64,000 bases of DNA, from NCBI GenBank assembly GCA_910577995.1, contig CAJTND010000004.1, positions 1 through 64,000 on the forward strand, in the 5' to 3' direction. Each line of letters opens with the position of its first letter. Positions within the stretch are counted from its first letter, which is position 1. The notes beneath the pieces are model-generated. The model did no database searches and was not told the origin of the DNA. It saw only the letters and a list, made by a program, of their open reading frames with translations. Below, one piece after another: positions 39,536 through 47,246 of the stretch. Both the position numbers and the translations under genes were made by a program. The stretch is from an uncultured Christensenella sp. GTDB taxonomy: Bacteria; Bacillota; Clostridia; Christensenellales; Pumilibacteraceae.

Positions 39536-41464
39536 GTGACCGACGGCAACGTAAGAAAGATAGACGCGAGAGTGGATATCGCCTACGGCAACGAGGAGAT
39601 AGCCGACGCGCTGAAATTCGAGAGCGACGTCAAAAACGAAATAAGCAACTACAACAGCCTGTTCAACAACCGCAACGCCCCCGCAGTCAAGGCTTTTACG
39701 CTCGAAGGCAACGCCGACAACGTGTTATCCTGCGGACGCGCTCTCATCGACCCCGAAATAGTCGGCTGGTGGAGCACAAGCTTTTCTTCGGAAATTGCCG
39801 AGGATACAGAACTTCGGAATACAGGCGGCGAAACTGTTAACAGCTATCCGTTTGCCGAGCCTCCGACGCTTACCGTCGGCTTCGGCTCGTCCCGTCCCGT
39901 TAAGACGTTGCAGGTTTTCGGCGACCCTCAGCTCGGGGAATACCCGACGCGGTTTGCCGTGACCCTTTTTCGCGGCAAAGAGTTCTATGCGCGAAAGGAA
40001 TTTACCAACACCGAAGTTAAAGCGAATATCGACCTCACCGCCGACGTGCCGTCCGACCGGCTCTCCAACGGGTATATCGACGGCATAACGAACATGGCGG
40101 TAGAGATACTCGCCTGGAACAAGCCCAAACGATTGAGCAAGATATACCGTTGCTACGACGATATCATCGAGCAGTACAAAAGCGACGAGCTTAAATGCTT
40201 CGAGTGCATAAGGGAACTGCCCAACACCGACGAGATAGCTTACGGGCTTGTCAGCGGCAGCTGCTCGGTCACGCTTTACAACAAAGACCGCAAGTTCGAT
40301 CAAGGCTACCTCAAAGAACTGATGCACATAAATAAGCGCGTCGTGCCGTATATCAACGGCACAAAGCTCGGCAGCTTCTACATCAAGGAATGGGATATCT
40401 CGCAGAACGATATGTTCGTCAAGTGCGATGCGAGCGACAGGCTTTTGGACTTCCGGGACATAATGTACGAGGGCATGATGCCGAAATCGTCGGGCGAAAG
40501 GCTCTCTTTCAAGACCCTTTTCGAGAAAGTGCTGGAATACGCCGGAAATAGCCTTCTGCGGGCTTTTAGCTACTCGGTCGATAAATTGCTCGGCGAGTGG
40601 TCTATCGAGCCGTATTTGCCACGTAAGAGCGTCTGGGACGTGCTTCAAATGCTTTGCGAGGCGAGCATGTCGTTCGTGTACGTCGGAAAGGACGACGTTA
40701 TATACGTAAAAAGCGAGCTTATGCAAAGGCAGACACCTGAAATCAGCGTCAAGATAAGCCCCGAAAACGCGTTTTCCGTCGATATCCCGTTCTTTGCGGA
40801 TATGGAAGCGGATAGGGTAAAGATACCGTATTTCCGAAAAGTCGTCAAGCCCGATCAAGAGCTTTACAGGATAAACGACTTTGATGCGAGCGAGGGGCAA
40901 GAGGTGAATATACCCGTTGAGTTCGATAAGTTCTGCGAAATAGAAAGGGTGGAATACGGTGCGGGAAAATTCGCTTTGTCAACTAATGATTTGACGGTGA
41001 AAAAAGACGTTTCTTATTTTAAGTGTACAATTTCGTTTACGCCAAGTAGAATTGACTCAAACAAAAAAGACCTCGTAGTCTACGGCAAAGAAACGACCTT
41101 CGAGAAGCAGGAGCTTGCGATACCTGAGGATACTCAAAGCAAGTCGGGAGCGGACGGTCTTTATACGCACCCCGACTGCGAGCTTATTCAAACGGCAGAC
41201 CTCGCGGCAAAGATACGGGATAGGCTTTTGTCCCTGTACCCGACGGGCACGCGGAGCGCGACGGCGACCTGGCGCGGAGCGGAAGGGCTCGACCTGTTGC
41301 AGACCGCGGAGATAAAAGGCAGATACGGCGACGGCGAGGAGTATATGATAACGCAAATAAAAAATACCGTGGACGGCGGCTTTAAGCAGGAGATCAAGGG
41401 CGTGAGCCTGCCGCCGATACAAAAACAGAGTATCAACGGTGTTGACATAACGGGAGGTACATAG
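39536..41464 (+). CDS. Tail hub / tip protein
   Basis: 642 aa from a GTG start one base after the preceding stop. No single motif names it, but size, position after the distal tail gene and the domain plan (an N-terminal beta-rich part, VSGSCSVTLYNKDRKFDQGYLKELM, then a central KSVWDVLQMLCEASMSFVYV region as in phage hub proteins) indicate the tail-tip hub. Its 3' end contains the promoter of the next gene. Confidence 0.65.
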   Translation: MTDGNVRKIDARVDIAYGNEEIADALKFESDVKNEISNYNSLFNNRNAPAVKAFTLEGNADNVLSCGRALIDPEIVGWWSTSFSSEIAEDTELRNTGGETVNSYPFAEPPTLTVGFGSSRPVKTLQVFGDPQLGEYPTRFAVTLFRGKEFYARKEFTNTEVKANIDLTADVPSDRLSNGYIDGITNMAVEILAWNKPKRLSKIYRCYDDIIEQYKSDELKCFECIRELPNTDEIAYGLVSGSCSVTLYNKDRKFDQGYLKELMHINKRVVPYINGTKLGSFYIKEWDISQNDMFVKCDASDRLLDFRDIMYEGMMPKSSGERLSFKTLFEKVLEYAGNSLLRAFSYSVDKLLGEWSIEPYLPRKSVWDVLQMLCEASMSFVYVGKDDVIYVKSELMQRQTPEISVKISPENAFSVDIPFFADMEADRVKIPYFRKVVKPDQELYRINDFDASEGQEVNIPVEFDKFCEIERVEYGAGKFALSTNDLTVKKDVSYFKCTISFTPSRIDSNKKDLVVYGKETTFEKQELAIPEDTQSKSGADGLYTHPDCELIQTADLAAKIRDRLLSLYPTGTRSATATWRGAEGLDLLQTAEIKGRYGDGEEYMITQIKNTVDGGFKQEIKGVSLPPIQKQSINGVDITGGT

Positions 41465-41470
41465 TATAAT
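41442..41470 (+). promoter_or_regulatory. Consensus promoter inside the tail operon
   Basis: TTGACA (41442-41447), 17 bases, TATAAT (41465-41470). It overlaps the end of the hub gene and drives the lipoprotein independently of the late operon. Confidence 0.88.
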
Positions 41471-41499
41471 GTAAAAAAAGTATAAGGAGGAGCGTGGAA

Positions 41500-42102
41500 A
41501 TGAAAAAAGCGCTCAAAATATTGGCTATTATAGCTACCGTTATGGTCACTGTTTTACCTCTTGCGGCATGCAGCGACTCGTCTAAAACACAGTCGGAACT
41601 CGACCTGCTCAAAGAAACGATAGAGGAATTGACGGATAGGCTTGACGACCTTACAGCGGAGAATGGAGAGCTTACCGACAAGATAAACGGTCTTAACGTG
41701 TTTACCTCTGATAAGGCAGAGTATGAGGAGCACGAAACCATGACGATTTTTTTCAAAAATGTGCCTGTATTGAAGCTTCGTATAGATTTTACAAATATAT
41801 ATGGCACAGCTGTATGGAGTGGGTCATTTAATTTCTCGGTTTTTATTACAGCGCTTTGTGCGGACATATACGACGAATCCATAATAGGTACTGCTTTTAT
41901 TGCCTGGGATAACGGTTATTGTCTAAGAGGGTCTGCAACACCGGATTTAATCAAACGGAACGTGGAAACCATGGCGGGCGGATATTTTGTTGACACAGTA
42001 GATGCTTACAAAACCGGAACGTGGTTTGACTTAGTTATCTGCGTCCCAGGTACGCCATTCGAGCTTGCTCGGTTCAAAAATATTTCGTATCACTTCAACT
42101 AA
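41500..42102 (+). CDS. Lipoprotein moron in the tail operon
   Basis: 200 aa from the ATG at 41500; AAGGAGG is 9 bases upstream, while a GTG at 41494 is too close. Residues 1-24 form a lipoprotein signal (VTVLPLAAC). A short coiled coil follows (about 33-66, LLKETIEELTDRLDDLTAENG), then a beta-rich AT-skewed domain of unknown fold. It has its own promoter and terminator and lower GC than the tail genes. Such cargo often serves the host, for example in superinfection exclusion; that is inference. Confidence 0.75.
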   Translation: MKKALKILAIIATVMVTVLPLAACSDSSKTQSELDLLKETIEELTDRLDDLTAENGELTDKINGLNVFTSDKAEYEEHETMTIFFKNVPVLKLRIDFTNIYGTAVWSGSFNFSVFITALCADIYDESIIGTAFIAWDNGYCLRGSATPDLIKRNVETMAGGYFVDTVDAYKTGTWFDLVICVPGTPFELARFKNISYHFN

Positions 42103-42139
42103 CACCTTGCGGAAAGAATAAATAACTCGTAACGCATGT

Positions 42140-42250
42140 TTCTTGTCACTCTGAGCGCAGCGAAGAGTCTCAACGAGGTTTTGTCACTCTGAGCGCAGCG
42201 AAGAGTCTCAACTACACTCAAAGAGATTCCTCACTTCGTTCGGAATGACA
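42140..42250. repeat. Repeat family A, three copies inside the tail locus
   Basis: Two direct copies at 42140-42172 and 42177-42210 (CTTGTCACTCTGAGCGCAGC, then GAAGAGTCTCAAC) and an inverted one at about 42220-42250. Confidence 0.85.
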
Positions 42251-42269
42251 AACGAGCGCGACGTGTAAA

Positions 42270-42334
42270 AAGCCTTCCGCGAGCAACAGCTTTTTCACAT
42301 CCGAAAAGTTCGCACCGAAGCGGAAGGCTTTCTT
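42270..42334 (+). terminator. Long-loop terminator of the lipoprotein unit
   Basis: Stem AAGCCTTCCGC (42270-42280) and GCGGAAGGCTT (42320-42330), then TCTT. The loop is about 39 bases and contains a weaker inner pairing. Confidence 0.65.
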
Positions 42335-42455
42335 GTTGCAAATTTTCGGCAAAAACATGGCAAAATCAATGCGCTCCTCGGAGCGCGCCGTAAATAACAG
42401 AAAACGCAATGTGAACGCAAAAACATTGCAAAAACAAACAAAAGGAGAAAAAATC

Positions 42456-42923
42456 ATGGCATTTGAGACCCCTAAAACCGATTGGAAGCCGGAAAGCGTT
42501 CCCACAGAAGAAGACTTTAATCGGATAGAAAAAAACATAGCTCATCTTAACGATGCCGTTACCATAGGTCCGGTCAAAAGTGCGCTATGCGACCAAAACG
42601 GCAATAATATAGCAAGCACATACCTCGGGACGTCGAAAACTCCATTGTGTATAGATGCGATGATAAGTTATTTGAATCCGATAAAGCTTTCGGAGTATAT
42701 CGGTAATTACAAATATTTGATTTTTTTGCTGAAAAGTGAGGGCGGCAGTTCGTTTTTTATGATCGACCGAGAAATTTTTGTCGGTTTTTTTAATCAATTA
42801 TATCCGCTTGTATTGGAAAGCAACGGAAAAAAGATTTTCTTATTTTATGAAGGCAGACTCAATAGCATTATATCGTTGCTTCCGTGCGGCAATTTGTTAT
42901 TGACCGTTTACGGACTTAACTGA
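42456..42923 (+). CDS. Phage tail fibre/adaptor-like protein
   Basis: 155 aa from the ATG at 42456 (AAAGGAG upstream). The start TPKTDWKPESVPTEEDFNRIEKNIAHLND is a common opening of baseplate-attached fibre proteins. After residue 60 the coding becomes AT-rich and lacks known motifs (YLIFLLKSEGGSSFFMIDRE), suggesting an exchanged tip domain. It follows the moron and repeat cluster. Confidence 0.6.
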   Translation: MAFETPKTDWKPESVPTEEDFNRIEKNIAHLNDAVTIGPVKSALCDQNGNNIASTYLGTSKTPLCIDAMISYLNPIKLSEYIGNYKYLIFLLKSEGGSSFFMIDREIFVGFFNQLYPLVLESNGKKIFLFYEGRLNSIISLLPCGNLLLTVYGLN

Positions 42924-42924
42924 T

Positions 42925-42990
42925 ATGGGCAGGGGTATAGACATAACGCGGTACGGCGTAACGCGCGGCGTTACCGAAACTTTGAGTTAA
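42925..42990 (+). CDS. Possible 21-residue peptide
   Basis: ATG to TAA between two tail genes, starting MGRGIDITRYGV. No ribosome binding site of quality is seen. It may be a remnant of a small tail protein. Low confidence. Confidence 0.25.
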   Translation: MGRGIDITRYGVTRGVTETLS

Positions 42991-43002
42991 GGAGGACAAA
43001 AA

Positions 43003-43578
43003 ATGTACACGGGACTTGTAGGCGCGCTCAAAACGGAAAACGCGTTCGGGGAGTTTACCGATATCGCTTATATAAGCGGTTGGAGCGTCGACGAAAAAGC
43101 GGAGATGATAGACTGTTCGGAATTCGGCTCTGCGGACAAAAACAGCATAGCCGGAGCAAAAAGCTGGTCGGCGAGCGCCGACGGCACTATATGTTTCAAT
43201 AAGGTCGGCGGTCACGACGAGCTTTTCGAGGCGTACAGCTTGGGCAAACCGATTTCCTTTCATTTCCATTTAAGCGACGGCAATATCGAGGGCAGAGAAA
43301 ACACCTATCTTTGCGGCAGCGGCTATATAGAGAGCATAAGCGTCAAGCTTTCTTCGGGCGACAGCGGCACGGTGTCCGTCAGCGTGGCGGGCGTAGGTCC
43401 GCTGGAAATGTTCGTCAACGACAAAAACATTATGTCGGACAGAGCGCACAGGGTCAACACCGCTATTGCGCTTTACGTCGGCGGCGATGGGCATATGTAT
43501 GCCGAAATTCCCGATTATCTGGACGACCGCTCGGTGTGGGTGGACAAAAGCTCGGGGCGGCTCTACATCAAAATATAA
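43003..43578 (+). CDS. Second tail-tube-like protein with C-terminal extension
   Basis: 191 aa (AAGGAGG upstream). Residues 1-140 run parallel to the tube protein at 36380: GLVGALKTE, AYISGWSVDEKAEMIDCSEFG, SWSASADGTICF, ISFHFHLSDGNIEG, SVSVAGVGPLEM. The last 50 residues are new (VNTAIALYVGGDGHMYAEIP, WVDKSSGRLYIKI) and resemble a fibre attachment strand. It lies downstream among the fibres rather than before the tape measure, so it may form a tail-tip ring or adaptor. Confidence 0.6.
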   Translation: MYTGLVGALKTENAFGEFTDIAYISGWSVDEKAEMIDCSEFGSADKNSIAGAKSWSASADGTICFNKVGGHDELFEAYSLGKPISFHFHLSDGNIEGRENTYLCGSGYIESISVKLSSGDSGTVSVSVAGVGPLEMFVNDKNIMSDRAHRVNTAIALYVGGDGHMYAEIPDYLDDRSVWVDKSSGRLYIKI

Positions 43579-43596
43579 AACGGAGGATATTTTATC

Positions 43597-43830
43597 ATGG
43601 CAAAAGTTGTGGATCTAGGCAAGGTCGCAGGGATAATACCCGAAATAAACAGCGACGGTTTTTGGGTCATCAACGGTGAGGTCACGGGCATACGCGCGCA
43701 AGGACCGAAAGGCGACAGGGGCGAAACGGGCGAGCCGGGACAGCAAGGAAAGAAGGGCGACCCCGGCAAAGACGGTATAGTCAACGTTAGAGTCAGCGGC
43801 ACTACGGCGACCATCACGACTAATGGGTGA
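43597..43830 (+). CDS. Collagen-like fibre protein
   Basis: 77 aa. Residues 36-60 are eight continuous Gly-X-Y triplets, opening GPKGDRGETGEPG and ending GDPGKDG. A short N-terminal domain (VVDLGKVAGIIPEINSDGFW) and a C-terminal beta strand flank the triple-helix stretch. It should trimerise as a fibre shaft. Lys, Arg, Glu and Gln fill several X and Y positions. The next gene's ATG overlaps its end by eight bases, so the two are coupled. Confidence 0.85.
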   Translation: MAKVVDLGKVAGIIPEINSDGFWVINGEVTGIRAQGPKGDRGETGEPGQQGKKGDPGKDGIVNVRVSGTTATITTNG

Positions 43831-44548
43831 CGGTATGCCTTTAAGAGTGGATAATACCGAGATAACGCAGTTGTTCGTCGACGGACGGGAGTGCAAAGTC
43901 CTTGTCGTCAACGGCGTGCCGTGTTTCGGAAAGAAGTATACGCTTTCGTCGGGCGGCACGGCAAATTCGACCGTTACGATAAACAGAACAAGCTCGCCCA
44001 ACCAACACGCGCCGACGGGCAATATCGCGAGCGGCGCGGCGATATACGAGGGCGACGTTTTGCAGATGAGCGTTACGTCGAATACCGACTGTGTTTACGC
44101 CGAGCTTTACGCGAATATAGGCGACGGCTGCGGCGAGCGGAAAAGAGCGTCCGATTTCACGTTCACGGTCTGCGGCGACGTAAGTTTTCGCTCGACCGCG
44201 CGGTCAGCTATACTGTTCGAGGGCGAAAAAGTTTTCGGCTATATAGCCCCGAGCCCGGTCTCGATCCCGGGAATGACGGCGGACATGAAGATAGCGATCA
44301 CGGGGAAAGGTCTGTTCAACGAGATGATCAACACGGAGGGCAATGTTTCAAATCGCCGAGTGACGATAGATGCGGTCAAAGCGGAACTGCCGACCGATAT
44401 CTGGGATAACGGGGCGAGCGTGGAAATAACGCGCAACGGGGATAAGTTACAGGTCAAATATAACATTTGGCAGGGCGCGGTCAAAGGCAAGAGCATGCTT
44501 ATCATGCCCTGCGGTCTTATAATAACGCAAGTGAGGATAGTAGAATGA
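43823..44548 (+). CDS. Tail fibre-like protein
   Basis: 241 aa starting inside the previous gene (MGDGMPLRVDNTEITQLFVDG). The opening ITQLFVDGRECKVLVVNG and the following YTLSSGGTANSTVTINRTSS are seen in phage fibre/appendage proteins; the rest is beta-rich with no named domain. Coupled translation with the collagen-like gene suggests both belong to one fibre. It overlaps the glycosyltransferase start by four bases. Confidence 0.55.
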   Translation: MGDGMPLRVDNTEITQLFVDGRECKVLVVNGVPCFGKKYTLSSGGTANSTVTINRTSSPNQHAPTGNIASGAAIYEGDVLQMSVTSNTDCVYAELYANIGDGCGERKRASDFTFTVCGDVSFRSTARSAILFEGEKVFGYIAPSPVSIPGMTADMKIAITGKGLFNEMINTEGNVSNRRVTIDAVKAELPTDIWDNGASVEITRNGDKLQVKYNIWQGAVKGKSMLIMPCGLIITQVRIVE

Positions 44549-45228
44549 AAATTTCGGTAATAATACCCGCGCGCGATCTCCGCGGCGTTATAGGCAGATG
44601 TCTGGACAGCGTGGCGGCGCAGGACCTCGACAGGTCCGAGTATGAGGTGCTTGTTGTTTTCGACAGCTGTACCGACGACACCGCAGACGTCGTCGAGGCG
44701 TGGCGCGCCGCGCACGCGGACGTCAATGTCAGGACATTCGTAACCGACTGCGGCACGCCGGGCGGCGCGAGGAACGTCGGCTTGGACAACGCGTCGGGCG
44801 AGTACATAATGTTCGTAGACGGCGACGACTATCTCGTCAGCGATTCGGCGATGACTATACTGCTCGACGCCGTTAAGGGGCATAACGCCGTGCGCATGAC
44901 CGATCACGAGCTGAGCGGCGGCGAGATAAGCTTCGCCGATAGGCTGACGGTATGGCTGCATTTCTTTTCGCGCGAGCTCATCGGGCAGGAACGGTTCACC
45001 GATCTCATACTGTGCGAGGATTACGAGTTCGTCAAGCGCATAACGTTAAAGCCCGAGTACGACGCCGCTACCGTCGACGTGCCGCTGTATCACTACAACT
45101 ACGACGACGAGCGCATGACGGCGCGGATATTCGAGGCGTTCAAGCTGACGCGCGAGCGCAAAGCCAAAGGGCTTTCGCCCGCGTTCGTCCTCGATGATTT
45201 CACGCCGAAACGCTCGGGCGATGTTTGA
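44545..45228 (+). CDS. GT2 family glycosyltransferase
   Basis: 227 aa from the ATG at 44545. A GT-A fold: KISVIIPARD, GGARNVGLDNASGEYIMFVDGDDYL with the DxD-type metal site at D92-D94, and a catalytic CEDYEF segment. It transfers a sugar from a nucleotide donor; the acceptor is unknown. No membrane helix. It is coupled to a fibre gene upstream (ATGA) and overlaps the radical SAM gene downstream by eight bases, so all are made together. GC and codon use match the surrounding genes. Confidence 0.88.
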   Translation: MKISVIIPARDLRGVIGRCLDSVAAQDLDRSEYEVLVVFDSCTDDTADVVEAWRAAHADVNVRTFVTDCGTPGGARNVGLDNASGEYIMFVDGDDYLVSDSAMTILLDAVKGHNAVRMTDHELSGGEISFADRLTVWLHFFSRELIGQERFTDLILCEDYEFVKRITLKPEYDAATVDVPLYHYNYDDERMTARIFEAFKLTRERKAKGLSPAFVLDDFTPKRSGDV

Positions 45229-46072
45229 GCTGAAAGAGCGTTACGAGTTCGATTGGCGGCGTATCCAATTTGACGACGCGTATCATATCGAGTACTGTAT
45301 TACCGATATTTGCAATCGCAACTGCGTTTCGTGCTCGCACCTCGCGCCGCTCGCCGTGCGCCCCAACTTCGTCGGTCGGGCGGAGTTCGAGCGCGTCGTC
45401 GGCATACTGCGCGAGGTCGTGCCCGACGCGCACACCGTGTGGCTCACGGGCGGCGAGCCGACGTTGCATCCCGAGTATTTGACGCTGTTGGGCATACTGC
45501 GCGCGGCGTTCGTCGGGAGCTACGTCGGTATCTATACCAACGGTGCGACGCTCGGCAGGCACGACGGCGACGGGGAGTTTTGGGCTTTTACTCGGGCTAA
45601 CGGCATCGTTTGGGCGGTGACGGGCTACGACAGGGGCAGGCGGTACTTCGAGGATCTGTTCGGGCGGCACGGCTGCGCGAATAACCTCGCGTACCTGCAC
45701 GACGGCAGGACGTTTTTCCGCTTGACCGACTACTCGCGCGGGCGCGAGGTGTCCGACGCGAAGTACGCCGAGTGCGGTTGGGAGCGGTGCAAGGTAAACG
45801 TTCGCAACGGCAGGATTTTCAACTGCCCGTCGGCGGAGTTCGCCGACCTGTTCGCGGAACGGTTCGGCATAAAAACAGAGGTCGGCGAGGGGGATTTCCT
45901 GCCCGTCGACGGTTCGCTGACGCGCGAGCGGTTGGATAGGTTTCGCGGACCTGTGCCGTTCTGCGCGCAGTGCGATATTCGGTCGCGGCACAAGGAGATA
46001 TTCGCCAACCGACCGAGCAATGGTGACGTCGGCGAATGGTCGACGTTCTATGACGCATCAAAGGGAGGATAA
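45221..46072 (+). CDS. Radical SAM enzyme of the tail locus
   Basis: 283 aa from the ATG at 45221. The CxxxCxxC cluster motif is C31-C35-C38 in ITDICNRNCVSCSHLAPLA, and the SAM-binding TGGEPTLHPEY follows. Further cysteines near the C-terminus (CGWERCKV, FNCPS, PFCAQCDIRS) could bind a second iron-sulphur cluster, as in SPASM/twitch enzymes that modify peptides or sugars. Substrate unknown. Its start lies within the glycosyltransferase gene. An enzyme of this class between fibre and holin genes is unusual. Confidence 0.85.
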   Translation: MFELKERYEFDWRRIQFDDAYHIEYCITDICNRNCVSCSHLAPLAVRPNFVGRAEFERVVGILREVVPDAHTVWLTGGEPTLHPEYLTLLGILRAAFVGSYVGIYTNGATLGRHDGDGEFWAFTRANGIVWAVTGYDRGRRYFEDLFGRHGCANNLAYLHDGRTFFRLTDYSRGREVSDAKYAECGWERCKVNVRNGRIFNCPSAEFADLFAERFGIKTEVGEGDFLPVDGSLTRERLDRFRGPVPFCAQCDIRSRHKEIFANRPSNGDVGEWSTFYDASKGG

Positions 46073-46073
46073 C

Positions 46074-46406
46074 ATGGAAAACATCGAAATAATAGTTTCT
46101 ATCGCGAGCGCGGCGCTCGGTCTTTTGGTAACGACGGTGACGTTCATTAGTAAGTTCGTCACCAACGCCAAGGCGAAAAAGGCGATGGAAAACATCGTCA
46201 AGATAGGCAACGCGGTCATTCCGTATATTCGGGAAGCGGAAGCCTTCGCGCATTACAGCGGCGAGGAGAAAAAACAGTTCGTCATGACCAAGGCTAACAG
46301 GTTCGCCATCGACAATGATCTCGAATTCGACGAGCAAGCCGTGTCCGACAAGATAGAGGAACTCGTCGCTCTTACCAAACAGGTAAACAAGCGCGGCAGT
46401 ATTTGA
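46074..46406 (+). CDS. Phage holin-like protein (LLH-type)
   Basis: 110 aa from the ATG at 46074 (GGGAGGAT upstream). One N-terminal membrane helix (residues about 4-27, IIVSIASAALGLLVTTVTFI) is followed by a charged amphipathic part (NAKAKKAMENIVKIGNAVIPYIREAE), the plan of phi LC3/LLH-type holins. Last gene of the tail locus. No endolysin gene is recognisable beside it. Confidence 0.65.
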   Translation: MENIEIIVSIASAALGLLVTTVTFISKFVTNAKAKKAMENIVKIGNAVIPYIREAEAFAHYSGEEKKQFVMTKANRFAIDNDLEFDEQAVSDKIEELVALTKQVNKRGSI

Positions 46407-46465
46407 CAGGCGGCGCATAAGCCGCCCGTCCTCGCCGTCGACCCGAAACGGGGCGGCGGATAGAG

Positions 46466-46507
46466 GCGGCGAAGTCGTTTGGATAGCGACCTCGCCGCTT
46501 TCTTTTT
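46466..46507 (+). terminator. Terminator of the tail locus
   Basis: Stem GCGGCGA (46466-46472) with TCGCCGC (46492-46498), extended by inner GTCG/CGAC pairs, then TTTCTTTTT. Confidence 0.85.
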
Positions 46508-46617
46508 CGGTGGAGCGACGCGCCTCGCCGATATGGTCTTACGGCAAAGCGCTATATGATCTATCGGTCGTAAAGCTTTGGTAAAAATACTCCTATGTGT
46601 AAATTGCGGTCAACTGC

Positions 46618-46646
46618 TTGACAATCGCGCGGTCGGTTGCTATAAT
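46618..46646 (+). promoter_or_regulatory. Consensus promoter of the tRNA-Thr gene
   Basis: TTGACA (46618-46623), 17 bases, TATAAT (46641-46646). Confidence 0.88.
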
Positions 46647-46685
46647 AACAAAGCTGTAAAAAGTAAGAGTTATACTATTGTTTAT

Positions 46686-46704
46686 GCTACTGTGGCTCAG
46701 TTGG
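46686..46704 (+). repeat. Duplicate of the tRNA-Thr 5' end
   Basis: GCTACTGTGGCTCAGTTGG is identical to the first 19 bases of the tRNA at 46759, 73 bases downstream. The rest of the tRNA is not repeated. Confidence 0.9.
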
Positions 46705-46758
46705 ACCGGCTGAGCGTTGAACAGTCGCAGAGATAAAGAAATCAATCACATCAACAAT

Positions 46759-46834
46759 GCTACTGTGGCTCAGTTGGTAGAGCAGCTGATTCGTAATCAG
46801 CAGGTCGGCGGTTCGAGTCCGCCCAGTAGCTCCA
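46759..46834 (+). tRNA. tRNA-Thr (anticodon CGT)
   Basis: The 76-base cloverleaf is complete: acceptor GCTACTG/CAGTAGC, D-arm GCTC/GAGC, anticodon stem GCTGA/TCAGC with loop TTCGTAA, T-arm GGCGG TTCGAGT CCGCC, discriminator T and an encoded CCA. It reads ACG. Confidence 0.95.
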
Positions 46835-46836
46835 GA

Positions 46837-46866
46837 CCCCTATGGTGTTCACGCCATAGGGGTTTT
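46837..46866 (+). terminator. Terminator after tRNA-Thr
   Basis: Stem CCCCTATGG (46837-46845) and CCATAGGGG (46854-46862), then TTTT. From 46867 to 47211 I find no gene with support. Confidence 0.9.
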
Positions 46867-47211
46867 ACGCTACATGGGCGGCTCGCCGTGTGCGGCGTAA
46901 AAAAGCACGATCGATCCGCAGGGTTTTTCAGTGCGGAAAAGCTCGGCTAATGGATAAATACGGATAAAAAACCATAAATCTATTATTTAATGTTAGGAGA
47001 AATTGTCAAAAAAATCAAGCTCTCTCACTATGGACTTTTATCTAACTTTCGGCTCTTTTGTTCCTTTCGGTATCGGACGTGGGTCTTAGCGGCGAAACGG
47101 CGGTATAAAAAGGCTTTTTGCTCTCGCTCGGCGCGGAGATCGGGCGGGGCATGCGCATGCTCGTTTTGCACGGGCAAAAGCCGATAGCGGACAAAAAGGG
47201 CGGCGCATTTG

Positions 47212-47240
47212 TTGCGTAAACGATAACATTGTGATATAAT
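47212..47240 (+). promoter_or_regulatory. Promoter of the ACT-domain gene, leaderless configuration
   Basis: TTGCGT (47212-47217), 17 bases, TATAAT (47235-47240) with an extended TG (TGATATAAT). Six bases separate the -10 from the ATG at 47247. Confidence 0.75.
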
Positions 47241-47246
47241 CGAAGC

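Noticed and set aside
42333..42455. N-terminal extension of the fibre-like protein
   Set aside because: It would be translated through a terminator stem; the ATG at 42456 has the ribosome binding site.
34000..46834. An att repeat of the tRNA-Thr 3' end at the left edge of the tail locus
   Set aside because: I looked for the T-arm/acceptor sequence before 34390 and found none.
46990..47187. 65-codon frame between tRNA-Thr and the ACT gene
   Set aside because: Arg/Ser/Cys-rich composition without family or convincing start; it looks non-coding.
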